From: Sphingopyxis sp. JAI108
GTDB taxonomy: Bacteria > Pseudomonadota > Alphaproteobacteria > Sphingomonadales > Sphingomonadaceae
Reading direction: 5' to 3'
Length of the DNA stretch: 64,000 bases
NCBI RefSeq assembly: GCF_013410105.1
Contig: NZ_JACCCJ010000001.1
Location: 682,001-746,000, forward strand
A program made the translations under genes and the position numbers. This document shows positions 53,851-63,249 of this stretch, piece by piece. The notes beneath the pieces were generated by a model. The model made no database searches. It saw only the letters and a program-made list of their open reading frames with translations, and was not told the DNA's origin. Each line of letters begins with the position of its first letter. Position 1 is the first letter of the stretch.

Positions 53851-56571
53851 ATGATCCGTACCAGCCTTCTGCTGTCGGCCGCGGCCACCGCGTTTTCGCT
53901 CGTCCAGCCGGCGCATGCCGACGAAGTGCTGCCCTTTGAGCAGTTCACCCTGTCCAACGGGCTGCGCGTCGTCGTCCATGAGGATCGCAGCACGCCGAAG
54001 GTCGCGGTTGCCGTCTGGTATCATGTCGGTTCGGCGAACGAACCGGCGGGCAAGTCGGGCTTTGCGCACCTGTACGAGCATCTGATGTTCAACGGGTCCG
54101 AACATCGCGACGACGAATGGTTCCCGCCGCTGCAGGAAATCGGCGCTTCGGCCGTCAACGGCGCGACCTCGTTCGACCAGACCTATTATTATGAGGTGGT
54201 GCCGACCGGCGGGCTCGAGCGCGCGCTGTGGATGGAATCGGACCGCATGGGCCATCTGCTCGGCGCGATCACGCAGGCCAAGCTCGACGAGCAGCGCGGT
54301 GTCGTCCAGAACGAGAAAAGGCAGCGCGAAAGCCAGCCCTATTCGGGGATGGACGATATCACCGCACGGGCGCTGTTCCCGGTGGGGCATCCCTATCATC
54401 ATCCGATCATCGGTTCGATGGAAGACCTGGGTGCCGCGTCGCTGACCGACGTGAAGGACTGGTTCGGCCAATATTATGGCGCCGCCAATGCGGTGCTGTC
54501 GCTGTCGGGCGATGTGAATGCGCAGCAGGCGAAGGCGCTCGCCGAGAAATATTTCGGAAGCGTGGCCGCCGGTCCGCCGGTCAGCCGCACGGCCGCCTGG
54601 GTGCCGAGCCTGTCCGAAGACAAGCGCGACACGATGCTCGACAATGTGCCGCAGGCGGCGGTGTCGTGGAGCTGGGCGGTTCCCGGACGCGGCACGCCGC
54701 AATCCTCGACGCTGCGCGCCGCCGCCAGCGCGCTCGGCAGCGGCAAGACGTCGCGGCTTTACAAGGCGCTGGTCCTCGACCAGCCGCTCGCGACATCGGT
54801 GTCGGTCAATTACCAGCCGATGGCGGTCGCCGGCATCTTCTCGGTCGATGCGCGACTGAAGCCCGGCGTCGAACCGAAGGATGCCGAGGCCGCGATCCAG
54901 CGAACGATCGACAGCTTCCTTGCGACCGGCCCGACCGCGGATGAGTTGAAGCGCGCGAAGGTGACCAATTACGGCAACAATATCCGCGCGCTCGAATCGG
55001 TTTATGTCCGCGCGATGGCGCTCGCCGACGGGCTGATCTTTGCGAACAATCCGGCCGAATATGCCGAGGATAATAAACGTTTCGACGCCGTCACCACCCC
55101 CGCCGTGCTCGCCGATGCCAAGGATTGGCTGACCCGCGGCGCACACAAGCTGACGGTGCTTCCCTATGCGGCACACGGGGTGATCGCCGACGGCGCCGAC
55201 CGCAGCAAGCTGCCGGACCTCGCCGCCTCGCCCGGCCTGACCTTGCCCGTTGCGCAGGAGGCGCGGCTTTCGAATGGCATTCGCGTCGTCTTTTCGCCGC
55301 GCCGGAACGTGCCGACGGTCGACATGGCGATCGTGTTCGATGCGGGGACGGCGGCCGACGCGCCCGAAAAAAAAGGTCTCGGAGGCTTCGCACTGCAGAT
55401 GATGGGCGATGGCCCGGTCGGGCTGACCGCGCAGGCGTTCGAAGAGAAGCAGGCGTCGCTGGGCGCGCGCCTCTTTGCGAGCGCGGGCAGCGACACGACG
55501 AGCTTCATGCTCTCATCGCTCAGCCGCGAACTACCCGCGACGATCGCGCTGTGGGCGAGCTATATCCGCACGCCGGGCTTCCGCGCCGACGATCTGGAGC
55601 GCGACCGCGCGCTCAGCCTGTCGGGCATTTCGCAGTCGCTCGCCGAACCGACCGCGATCGCGCAGCGCACCTTTACCAATCTGCTCTATGGCGCGGCGCA
55701 TCCCTATGGCGCGCAGCTTGCGGGGCGGGCGGACACGCTGAAGTCCTTCACCCGCGCCGATGTTGCAGGCTGGCACGCGAGCTGGGTGCGCCCCGACAAT
55801 GCCGTGATCTACGCTAGCGGCGACACGACGCTCGAGGCGCTGACCGCGCTGCTCGAGAAGCGCTTCGGCAGCTGGTCGTCTCCGGCGGAGGCCAAGGGCA
55901 GCAAGACCGTGCCGACGATTTCCTTTGCCACGGCGAGCCGGGTGGTGCTGATCGACAAGCCCGGCGCGATCCAGTCGGTGATCCGCGTCGGCCAGTTGTT
56001 GCCCGACGGCCTCGATCCGCGAAACTTCGGCTATGATGCCGCGAACGGCGTGCTCGGCGGCAGCTTCACCGCGCGACTCAACATGAACCTGCGCGAGGCG
56101 AAGGGCTGGACCTATGGCGCGAGCAGTTTTATCAACGAGCAGCGCGGGCCGCAGAATTTCGGCGTGGCGACGAGCGTGCAGACCGACAGGACGTCGGAGG
56201 CGCTGGCCGAGATCGACAAGGAAATCCGCGCGATCCGCCAGGAGCGGCCCGCAACGCAGGCCGAGCTCGACATGATGGTGAAGGGCAATGTGCTGGCGCT
56301 GCCCGGCCAGTTCGAAACGAACCAGGCGTTCGTGAACTACCTCCAATATGTGTCGCTCTTTGACAAACCCTATGACTATCTTGCGACGCTTCCCGCCAGA
56401 TACGGCGCACTGACGCCTGCGGCGATCACCAGGGCCGCGGACGAGATGCTGCGCCCCGACGCGATGAGCTGGGTGATCGTCGGCGATTTGTCGAAGATCG
56501 AGGCGAAGATACGCGCCCTCGCTCTCGGCACGGTCGAGGTGTGGGACGCGGAAGGGCGAAAATTGCGTTAG
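53851..56571 (+). CDS. Exported M16 (pitrilysin) family zinc protease
   Basis: A 906-residue M16 peptidase with a signal peptide (cut near QPAHA-DEV). The inverted zinc motif HxxEH is HLYEHLMF with His73, Glu76 and His77, and the distal Glu ligand is in VVQNEKRQRESQ. The protein has two M16 halves; the second lacks the zinc motif, as in most family members. M16 proteases cut small proteins and peptides inside a clamshell chamber. It lies after the STN receptor and probably shares its FecI-controlled transcript, so it may process an imported peptide or protein in the periplasm, as FusC does for ferredoxin. Confidence 0.92.
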   Translation: MIRTSLLLSAAATAFSLVQPAHADEVLPFEQFTLSNGLRVVVHEDRSTPKVAVAVWYHVGSANEPAGKSGFAHLYEHLMFNGSEHRDDEWFPPLQEIGASAVNGATSFDQTYYYEVVPTGGLERALWMESDRMGHLLGAITQAKLDEQRGVVQNEKRQRESQPYSGMDDITARALFPVGHPYHHPIIGSMEDLGAASLTDVKDWFGQYYGAANAVLSLSGDVNAQQAKALAEKYFGSVAAGPPVSRTAAWVPSLSEDKRDTMLDNVPQAAVSWSWAVPGRGTPQSSTLRAAASALGSGKTSRLYKALVLDQPLATSVSVNYQPMAVAGIFSVDARLKPGVEPKDAEAAIQRTIDSFLATGPTADELKRAKVTNYGNNIRALESVYVRAMALADGLIFANNPAEYAEDNKRFDAVTTPAVLADAKDWLTRGAHKLTVLPYAAHGVIADGADRSKLPDLAASPGLTLPVAQEARLSNGIRVVFSPRRNVPTVDMAIVFDAGTAADAPEKKGLGGFALQMMGDGPVGLTAQAFEEKQASLGARLFASAGSDTTSFMLSSLSRELPATIALWASYIRTPGFRADDLERDRALSLSGISQSLAEPTAIAQRTFTNLLYGAAHPYGAQLAGRADTLKSFTRADVAGWHASWVRPDNAVIYASGDTTLEALTALLEKRFGSWSSPAEAKGSKTVPTISFATASRVVLIDKPGAIQSVIRVGQLLPDGLDPRNFGYDAANGVLGGSFTARLNMNLREAKGWTYGASSFINEQRGPQNFGVATSVQTDRTSEALAEIDKEIRAIRQERPATQAELDMMVKGNVLALPGQFETNQAFVNYLQYVSLFDKPYDYLATLPARYGALTPAAITRAADEMLRPDAMSWVIVGDLSKIEAKIRALALGTVEVWDAEGRKLR

Positions 56572-56586
56572 CCTTCGACCCGCGGT

Positions 56587-58425
56587 TCAGCGTTCCGCTG
56601 CCGTTTCCTCCGTTCGGGGAGCGCCGGCTGACCGCGACGCCGTGGGGGCGACCTCCGGGGGAACGAAGGTCCAGATGACGTCCTCGGCGTCGACATGGGG
56701 ACGGCGTTCGGTCGAGAAAATGAGAAGCTCCCCCGAAGCTTTCGCAACGGCGAGGCTGTCGCCGCCGTTGGCCTTCATCCGCGCGACAAATTCATCATAG
56801 GTGAATTTCTCCGTGATGCGGGTGCGTCCGAAGGTCCAGCCGGCCTGCAGGCGATCAAGCAGCTCCTCGATCGGCGTACCGGCGAGGGTGAAGGCGCGGC
56901 CGCGGCGCAGACCCTTGAGCCGCGACTGGCCGCCGGTCCGGCTGACGCGCTCGGGCCCGATCTCCGGCGCAAGCTCGCTGCATACGAGCGCGTTGTAGCT
57001 GTCGCTGCCGGTCGCGGCGATCAGCTGCCTGAACTGGGCAAGCTCGATTTCGTCGTCGTGCGCCTCGTCGAGAATGTTGCCGTGATAGACCGGGATTTCG
57101 GCGCGGCGGGCACGACGGAGCGCGAGCTTGTCCTCGTCCGCGATCAGTACCTGACGACCCTGGGACTTCACGAATTGGGCGAAGGCGATCGTCCAGCTGT
57201 TCGCGCCGACGAGCAGGACCCCGTCGCCCTTGCCGCGATCGAGGCCGAGCAGACGCGCGAGTGCCCCCGCGGTGAAGCCGTGCGCGAAAATGGTGACGAT
57301 GACGACACCGAAGCCTAATGGGACGAGCGCCTCGGCACCCGGCACGCCATAGTCGGTCAGCCGCAACGCGAAGAGGCCCGTCACGGCCACCGCCACGATA
57401 CCGCGCGGCGCGACCCACGCCACGAAGAGCCGCTCGCGGAACGGTATCCGCGTGAAAAGCAGCGCGGTCATGATGGTGAGCGGCCGCACGACGAAGAGGA
57501 GCAGGAGCAGGAAGAGCAGGAAACGCAGCTGGAAATTCTGCACGACCTGCCAGTCGAGCGTCGCCGACAGGATGATGAACACGCCCGAAACCAGGAGGAT
57601 CGTGAGGTCTTCCTTGAAGCGCCGCAGCATGTGACTGGAATAGGTTTCGCGGTTCGCCATCACGACGCCCATGACAGTCACCGTGATAAGTCCCGTCTCG
57701 TGCATGATGATGTCGGACAGAACGAAGACCGCGATCACCGAGGTCAGGAGGATCGGGGCTTTCAGATATTCGGGAATCCAGCCGCGAAGATAGGCGGTGG
57801 TGAGGGCAAAGCCCGCCGCGACACCGATCAGGATGGCGAGCAGGCTCGCGGCGACGACGTCGATGACGATGTTGCTCGCGGTGGCCCCGCCGCCGTGGGT
57901 CATATAGCTGAAGACGCCGACGGCGATCAGCGCCCCGATCGGATCGTTCACGATCGCTTCCCATTTGAGCATATGCTTGACGCGCGGCGGCACGTTCAGC
58001 GATCGCAGCAGCGGCGCGATGACCGTCGGCCCCGTCACGACCATCACGCCGCCGAACAGGGCGGCGAGTTCGAGCGGGAGGCCCGCGCCATAATAAGCGG
58101 CGGCGGTGCCGAGCGCCCACCCCAGCGGCACGCCGATGAACACGAGCATGAGGACCGCGGTGCCCGCCTGGCGAAGTTCGCGGAATTTGAGACTGAGCCC
58201 GCCCTCGAAAAGGATCACGGCGACCGCGAGCTTGATGATCGGTTCGCGCAGGGCGCCGAAGTCCCGCTCGGGATCGATGAGACCGAGCATCGGGCCGGCG
58301 ACGATGCCGGCGATCAGCATCAGTGCGATCGCGGGCCGGCCGGTGCGCCAGGCGATCCACTGCGCGCTTAAGCCAATCACGCCGATGAGGGCGATTTTTA
58401 CGAGCAGCGAGTCGATTGCGAACAT
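56587..58425 (-). CDS. CPA1-type Na+(K+)/H+ antiporter with TrkA-like C-terminus
   Basis: A 612-residue cation/proton antiporter. About twelve membrane helices cover residues 1-395, with NDPIGALIAVG as the conserved ion-binding ND segment. A TrkA-N-like NAD domain starts at DGVLLVGANSWTIAFAQFVK and contains DEDKLALRRARRA; a C-terminal TrkA-C-like end follows. NhaP/KefB-type proteins of this build handle Na+ or K+ under alkali or salt stress. I start at the ATG at 58425 (MFAIDSLLVKIALIG); the longer frame uses TTG. It converges on the M16 protease gene with 15 bases between the stops. Confidence 0.88.
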   Translation of the reverse strand: MFAIDSLLVKIALIGVIGLSAQWIAWRTGRPAIALMLIAGIVAGPMLGLIDPERDFGALREPIIKLAVAVILFEGGLSLKFRELRQAGTAVLMLVFIGVPLGWALGTAAAYYGAGLPLELAALFGGVMVVTGPTVIAPLLRSLNVPPRVKHMLKWEAIVNDPIGALIAVGVFSYMTHGGGATASNIVIDVVAASLLAILIGVAAGFALTTAYLRGWIPEYLKAPILLTSVIAVFVLSDIIMHETGLITVTVMGVVMANRETYSSHMLRRFKEDLTILLVSGVFIILSATLDWQVVQNFQLRFLLFLLLLLFVVRPLTIMTALLFTRIPFRERLFVAWVAPRGIVAVAVTGLFALRLTDYGVPGAEALVPLGFGVVIVTIFAHGFTAGALARLLGLDRGKGDGVLLVGANSWTIAFAQFVKSQGRQVLIADEDKLALRRARRAEIPVYHGNILDEAHDDEIELAQFRQLIAATGSDSYNALVCSELAPEIGPERVSRTGGQSRLKGLRRGRAFTLAGTPIEELLDRLQAGWTFGRTRITEKFTYDEFVARMKANGGDSLAVAKASGELLIFSTERRPHVDAEDVIWTFVPPEVAPTASRSAGAPRTEETAAER

Positions 58426-58654
58426 ATCGGGGACATTATGCGGAGCGCCTTTCAAAGTTCCCGCGATAGGCAAATCCGTCTCGTCGGTCGCCCCGCGATC
58501 GCGCAGCCAGGAAAGCCCGGTGCGCCATGAACTCGCTCAACGCCTCCGACCTGCCGCGGGCTCCTGACGCTAGCGCCGGACGGTGTCGCAGTCGATCCCA
58601 TCCTGTCTCGGCGCCGTCGATCATCTTTCGGCTCGCGACAATATTTTGCCTCTA

Positions 58655-58675
58655 TTGCGTCGCAATTGCAATTAG
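58655..58675 (+). promoter_or_regulatory. Possible Fur-type site before the siderophore receptor
   Basis: TTGCGTCGCAATTGCAATTAG lies 41 bases before the receptor start in an AT-rich patch and includes inverted TTGC/GCAA words. It looks like an iron-regulator operator, but the consensus match is partial. Confidence 0.35.
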
Positions 58676-58715
58676 TTTAGGGGCTGCTCGTTGTTGCAGG
58701 GATAGTGGGGGCACC

Positions 58716-60893
58716 ATGTTTCGTTCGTATCGTCTGGTCTTCAAATTCGCGCTGCTCGCCGCCAGCGCCCTTTCGGTTCCGGCCTTTGCCCAGGAAGCGG
58801 CTTTGGAGCAGAAGAAGGGTGAGGCGAGCGGCCGCAAGGACGACATGATCGTCGTCTATGGCAGCGGCATCGACCGCAATAGGGCGGCCACAGGCCTCGA
58901 CCTGACCCCGCGCGAGACGCCGCAGTCGATCACGATCATCACGCGCGAACAGATCGACGACCAGGCGGCATCGACGGTGGCCGACGTGCTGGAATATACC
59001 ACCGGCCTTTCGGTGAAGCGGGTCGATCGCGGGCGCAACCTGCTTTCGGCGCGCGGTTTCGACATCACCGCCTTCCAGCTCGACGGCCTGCCGTTCGCGA
59101 CGGGCAATGTCGGGCTCGAGGAAACCAGCACCGCCATCTATGACCGGGTCGAGGTCATCCGCGGCGCGACCGGCCTGCTGCAGGGCGCGGGCGAGCCTTC
59201 GGCGTCGATCAATATGGTTCGCAAGCGCGCCGACGCGCGCGAACTGACCGGCGAGGTGAATCTCGAAGCGGGTTCGTGGAACCATTTTTCGGGGATGATC
59301 GACATCGGCGCGCCGCTGACCGTCGACGGCTCGGTGCGCGCCCGCCTTGTAGCCGAAGTCTATTCGCAGGATGCTTTCGTCGACCTCGAAAGCAGCAAAG
59401 GCTTCACCCTCTATGGCACGATCGCCGCCGACCTCGGCCCCGACACCCGGCTGAGCGCCGGGGCGAGCTATCAAAGGGACGAGCGCGACGGGGTGATGTG
59501 GGCGCAGCTGCCCTATTGGTATGCCGACGGCTCGCGGCCCGACTGGGCGCGCTCGCGGACGACCGGCGCCGACTGGAACGCATGGGACACCACCGAAAAG
59601 GCGGCGTTCGTTTCGATCGAGCAGGATCTGGGCGGTAGCTGGCAATTGCGCGGCGATGTCTCCTATTTCGAGCAGACCGAGGATTCGAAGCTGATCTGGC
59701 TGTGGGGCAATCCCGACCGCGCGACGGGGCTGGACATGGAGGTGTGGCCCTATTGGTATCTCTCCAAGCCGAAGCAGTGGAGCGCCAACCTGCAGGCCAA
59801 GGGCGATTACCAGCTCTTCGGGCGGCGGCATGAGCTGGTGTTCGGCGCAATGTACAGCCGCCAGAAGGGCGGCTGGACCAACCGCGATCCGGATCCCGCG
59901 AGCGTCGCGCCGGTCGGCGACTTCAATGCGTGGGATGGCAGTTATCCGGAACCCATATGGGGCGAACGCTATCGCATGAGCGGTTTCGGTACGACCGAGC
60001 AGACCGCGGTCTATGGCGCGACGCGCTTCCAGATCCTCGACCGGCTCAAGCTGATCGCCGGCGGGCGCCTGAGTTCGTGGACGCGCGACGAGGAGGAAGC
60101 GCTTTACACGCCTGCACCCTATCGGATCGAGCACAAGAATATATTCACCCCCTATGCGGGGCTGGTCCTCGACTTCAACGACGTCCTCTCCGCCTATGCG
60201 AGCTATACGAGCATCTTCAATCCGCAGACCGCGCGCGATCGCACCGGACGCTATCTCGCCCCGCTCGAAGGCGACAATTACGAAGCGGGGCTGAAGGCCG
60301 ACCTGATGGGCGGGCGGCTGCGCGCATCGGCCGCGGTCTTCCGCATCGAGCAGAGTAATTTCGCGGTTCCCGACATCGACCCCGAAACGGGCGATCCCTA
60401 TTTCGTGCCCGGCACCACCGACATCGCCTCGCGTCCGGCGCAGGGCGTCGTGTCGAAGGGATACGAGCTCGAAATGCAGGGCGAGCCGTTTCGGGGCTGG
60501 GACATCAGCGCCGGGTGGAGCCATTTCAAGGCGAAGGATCCCGACGGCATCAATGTGCAGGCGCACCAGCCGCGGCGCGTGTTCCGCATGGCAACGAAAT
60601 ATGAATTCGGCGGCGCGCTGGGCGGCTTCAGCCTCGGGGGCTCGCTCCGTTGGGAAAGCCGGCCGCCGCAGACGGCCGAAAATCCCGCAACGGGCGTGAT
60701 CGAACCGGTCGGGCAAAAAGCCTATGCACTGGTGAACCTGATGGGCGCCTATGACGTGACCGAGGCGCTGTCGCTCCAGGTCAATGTCAACAATGTCTTC
60801 GACAAGGCCTATTACAACACCAATAGCTGGTTCGGGGGCTTCATCTATGGCGAACCGCGCAACGTGCGCGTGACGCTGCGCTACGGGTTCTGA
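58716..60893 (+). CDS. TonB-dependent siderophore receptor (FhuE/FpvA-like)
   Basis: A 725-residue outer-membrane receptor of the ferric-siderophore type. Signal peptide is about 1-24 (ending PAFAQ). A TonB-box-like MIVVYGSG lies near residue 43. The plug covers about residues 60-170 (PQSITIITREQIDDQAASTV, VADVLEYTTGLSV), and the barrel ends with VRVTLRYGF. It has no N-terminal STN domain, so no signalling to FecR. TIGR01783-type siderophore receptors share the RETPQSITIITR block. I start it at 58716 (MFRSYRLVFK) because a signal peptide follows; the open frame runs 63 codons further upstream without sense. Confidence 0.9.
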   Translation: MFRSYRLVFKFALLAASALSVPAFAQEAALEQKKGEASGRKDDMIVVYGSGIDRNRAATGLDLTPRETPQSITIITREQIDDQAASTVADVLEYTTGLSVKRVDRGRNLLSARGFDITAFQLDGLPFATGNVGLEETSTAIYDRVEVIRGATGLLQGAGEPSASINMVRKRADARELTGEVNLEAGSWNHFSGMIDIGAPLTVDGSVRARLVAEVYSQDAFVDLESSKGFTLYGTIAADLGPDTRLSAGASYQRDERDGVMWAQLPYWYADGSRPDWARSRTTGADWNAWDTTEKAAFVSIEQDLGGSWQLRGDVSYFEQTEDSKLIWLWGNPDRATGLDMEVWPYWYLSKPKQWSANLQAKGDYQLFGRRHELVFGAMYSRQKGGWTNRDPDPASVAPVGDFNAWDGSYPEPIWGERYRMSGFGTTEQTAVYGATRFQILDRLKLIAGGRLSSWTRDEEEALYTPAPYRIEHKNIFTPYAGLVLDFNDVLSAYASYTSIFNPQTARDRTGRYLAPLEGDNYEAGLKADLMGGRLRASAAVFRIEQSNFAVPDIDPETGDPYFVPGTTDIASRPAQGVVSKGYELEMQGEPFRGWDISAGWSHFKAKDPDGINVQAHQPRRVFRMATKYEFGGALGGFSLGGSLRWESRPPQTAENPATGVIEPVGQKAYALVNLMGAYDVTEALSLQVNVNNVFDKAYYNTNSWFGGFIYGEPRNVRVTLRYGF

Positions 60894-60983
60894 TCGCGGA
60901 ACGCGCGATACTCTGGGCCGATGCCGCCGCCGGCGCGGGGCGCGGAGTCGATCCCGCGCCGGTGCGCCTAGCCTCTCCCGTGC

Positions 60984-61157
60984 TTACGGATGGTTGCGAT
61001 ATCGTCCGCGCAAAATGTCGCGCTGTCGCGCTCGTTCGCGCCTGAACCGGGCGATGAGATAGACTGCGGTGCCGACCATCAGGAAGATGATGGCGTAAGC
61101 GGCAAGGGTTCGGGGTTCGATGATGGTTACTCCAGCCTGAAAATGGCGAGACCCCAC
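60984..61157 (-). CDS. Possible small single-helix membrane protein
   Basis: A frame of 57 codons from GTG at 61157 encodes one clear membrane helix (AAYAIIFLMVGTAVYLIARF) and a basic tail (RRERARQRDILRGR). The start is uncertain; an ATG at 61238 gives 84 residues, and GGAG with no start codon lies at the most natural spot. It occupies part of the 459-base spacer between the siderophore receptor and the transposase. Nothing else is seen in that spacer apart from a consensus TTGACA at 61254. Confidence 0.35.
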   Translation of the reverse strand: MGSRHFQAGVTIIEPRTLAAYAIIFLMVGTAVYLIARFRRERARQRDILRGRYRNHP

Positions 61158-61352
61158 CCTGATACGCCGGCGGTCGAATAAGGTTCCGCCGCGAATTGCA
61201 AAATTGGCATTCTGTCGCCTGATCCAGATAAAAACCATATGGGTTAAAATACCTTGACATCGTAACGCTGATATGGCACAAGTGTCGCGATTATGTAGTT
61301 TACAAACCCAACCGATTGCGCTAGATAATGCTCATCAACGGAGCATATCACC

Positions 61353-62312
61353 ATGTCGGTTCTTTCTTCCCCCTACTTCCACGACGAAGCCAAGGCTTTC
61401 GAGCATCTGGAAAGCATCGTTTGGGCTGACGGCGTCGTCTGCCCGCATTGCGGTGTGGTGGGCGGTCGGGTCTATGACCTGTCGGGCGTTCGCGGCAAGC
61501 CGACCCTGAAAACGCCGGAAGGCGCGCTCCGTCACGGCCTGAAAAAGTGTGGCGAGTGCCGCAAGCAGTTCACCGTCAAGGTTGGCACCGTGTTCGAGCA
61601 TGCCCGTATGCCGCTTCACAAGATGCTGCAGGCCGTCCACCTGATCGCGTCGAGCAAGAAGGGCATTTCGGCCCACCAGCTTGGCCGCATCCTTGAGGTG
61701 CAGTATAAGACGGCTTGGTTCCTCGCCCACCGTATCCGCGAAGCCATGCGTTCGGGCGACCTTGCCGCGCCGTTCGGTTCGGGCGGCGGCGCTGTGGAGG
61801 TCGATGAAACCTATTTCGGCACCAAGGAAGGCCGTCGCGGCGCCAAGGCTGGCACGGCTCACAAGTTCGGCGTTATCGCCCTTGTGGACCGCGAGAGCGG
61901 CACCATGCGCTCGTTCACGTTCGACAAGTTCCGCGCCGATGAGGTCCACCCCATCGTTCTCAACAACATTGCCCGCGAAGCCCGTTTGATGACGGACGAA
62001 GCGAAGATGTATAAGAAGATCGGCCGCGAGTTTGCCGAGCATGGCACGACGCTGCACGGCGCGCGCCAGTATGTCGATTACAAGGATCGCACGATCCACA
62101 CCAACACCGTCGAAGGCGCGTTCTCGATTTTCAAGCGGGGTATGAAGGGCGTCTATCAGCATTGTGGCGAACAGCATCTGCACCGCTACCTCGCCGAATT
62201 TGAGTTCCGGTATAACACCCGTCAGGCGAACGGCATTGATGATCGCGGACGGGCCGTCGCTGCCGTGCGGGGCATCGTTGGCAAGCGCCTGACCTATACA
62301 GCAGCTAACTAG
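61353..62312 (+). CDS. IS1595-family transposase
   Basis: A 319-residue DDE-type transposase. The N-terminal zinc-ribbon has CPHCG (residues about 30-34) and KKCGECRKQFTVK, then a helix-turn-helix part (HQLGRILEVQYKTAWFLAHR) and the catalytic ISXO2-like domain with VEVDETYFGTKE and the end NTVEGAFSIFKRGMKGVYQH. Complete catalytic residues appear present, so it may be active. The ATG follows GGAG. I cannot find convincing terminal inverted repeats; see the findings for the flanking words. The frame, base use and neighbours all show lower GC than the region before 61 kb. Confidence 0.9.
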   Translation: MSVLSSPYFHDEAKAFEHLESIVWADGVVCPHCGVVGGRVYDLSGVRGKPTLKTPEGALRHGLKKCGECRKQFTVKVGTVFEHARMPLHKMLQAVHLIASSKKGISAHQLGRILEVQYKTAWFLAHRIREAMRSGDLAAPFGSGGGAVEVDETYFGTKEGRRGAKAGTAHKFGVIALVDRESGTMRSFTFDKFRADEVHPIVLNNIAREARLMTDEAKMYKKIGREFAEHGTTLHGARQYVDYKDRTIHTNTVEGAFSIFKRGMKGVYQHCGEQHLHRYLAEFEFRYNTRQANGIDDRGRAVAAVRGIVGKRLTYTAAN

Positions 62313-62394
62313 CTGTAAGCCGCGAAAAACCTAGATAAATTAACCGATTCACAATGGCATTGGGCCATGCTACCCTTTCGTCGGAGTTGGGTTA

Positions 62395-63249
62395 ATGGCA
62401 AGCGAACGCGTCACTGTTCAGGTCGAATCGAACCTCGGTGAGGATGGCCCCCTCTCCGTTGCCGATACCTTGCACCAGTTTCTCGACGCCTTCGAATTTC
62501 TGGCAGCTGCTGTAGAGCAGGAAGAGGGTGGCGGCACCATCCGGTGGCGGCTGGTGTCGATGTCCAAGAATAGCCCGGCGACTGCCACAGCAGAGGCATA
62601 TTCGACCGATCCCACGGTAGCCGTTGCACCCATCCTGTTTCAGGGGAAGCGCCGCTTCTATTCTGGCGTCGCCGACTTGGACAAGGGTATCGTTGCCCCT
62701 TGGATCGAGAGCCATTTCAACGTCGCGAAAGATTTGCTCCGCCGAAACCTCAATGGAGTGGGACGCACGGTTTTTGATCTGGATGGTGAGCTACCTCAAA
62801 CTGTGGTTGTCGAGCGGGTGGCGCGTCAATGGCTCAAGTCGATTGAGCGCTTCGAGAGCGACAAAGAAGCGGAAGTTGTGGACCGCACTCATTCGGAATT
62901 TGGCAGCATTGATGCCAATGTCGCCCAAGCGGCGACGTACAAGGGCAGTCCGGCGCTTTACGTGAGAGAGCGCCTTACCGGCAAAACGATTCCCGCTGTA
63001 TTGACGGAGCAAGCGGCTAAGGAAGCTGGCAAGTCTCATAGCTGGGCCGATGCCTGGGACGGTAAACGGGTCCGGGTTCAGGGCGAGATATTTTATAATG
63101 CGCAGGGCGAAATTTGCCGCGTTCGCGCGACCAAGGTTACGGATGTAGTTTCGCCAGAAGTCGATCTGCCCGCCCTGCGCTCCATGAACATAACCAACGG
63201 GAAGTCTCCGCAAGACCACCTCAACGATCTGTGGGGCTACGATGGCTGA
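62395..63249 (+). CDS. Uncharacterised protein coupled to a PIN-domain gene
   Basis: A 284-residue protein I do not recognise. The middle has a conserved-looking helical part (IESHFNVAKDLLRRNLNGVG) and the C-terminal 80 residues (WADAWDGKRVRVQGEIFYNA then QGEICRVRATKVTDV) have an OB- or SH3-like beta pattern that could bind nucleic acid. Its stop overlaps the ATG of the PIN gene by 8 bases, the usual coupling in toxin-antitoxin pairs. However, at 284 residues it is large for an antitoxin. It starts 82 bases after the transposase and shares its lower GC. Confidence 0.7.
   Translation: MASERVTVQVESNLGEDGPLSVADTLHQFLDAFEFLAAAVEQEEGGGTIRWRLVSMSKNSPATATAEAYSTDPTVAVAPILFQGKRRFYSGVADLDKGIVAPWIESHFNVAKDLLRRNLNGVGRTVFDLDGELPQTVVVERVARQWLKSIERFESDKEAEVVDRTHSEFGSIDANVAQAATYKGSPALYVRERLTGKTIPAVLTEQAAKEAGKSHSWADAWDGKRVRVQGEIFYNAQGEICRVRATKVTDVVSPEVDLPALRSMNITNGKSPQDHLNDLWGYDG

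Noticed and set aside
58677..60716. A 679-codon minus-strand frame over the siderophore receptor
   Set aside because: Antisense to a full TonB receptor; no recognisable domain.
61254..61259. TTGACA as a -35 box for the transposase
   Set aside because: No good -10 hexamer is found 16-18 bases further on, so I do not call a promoter.
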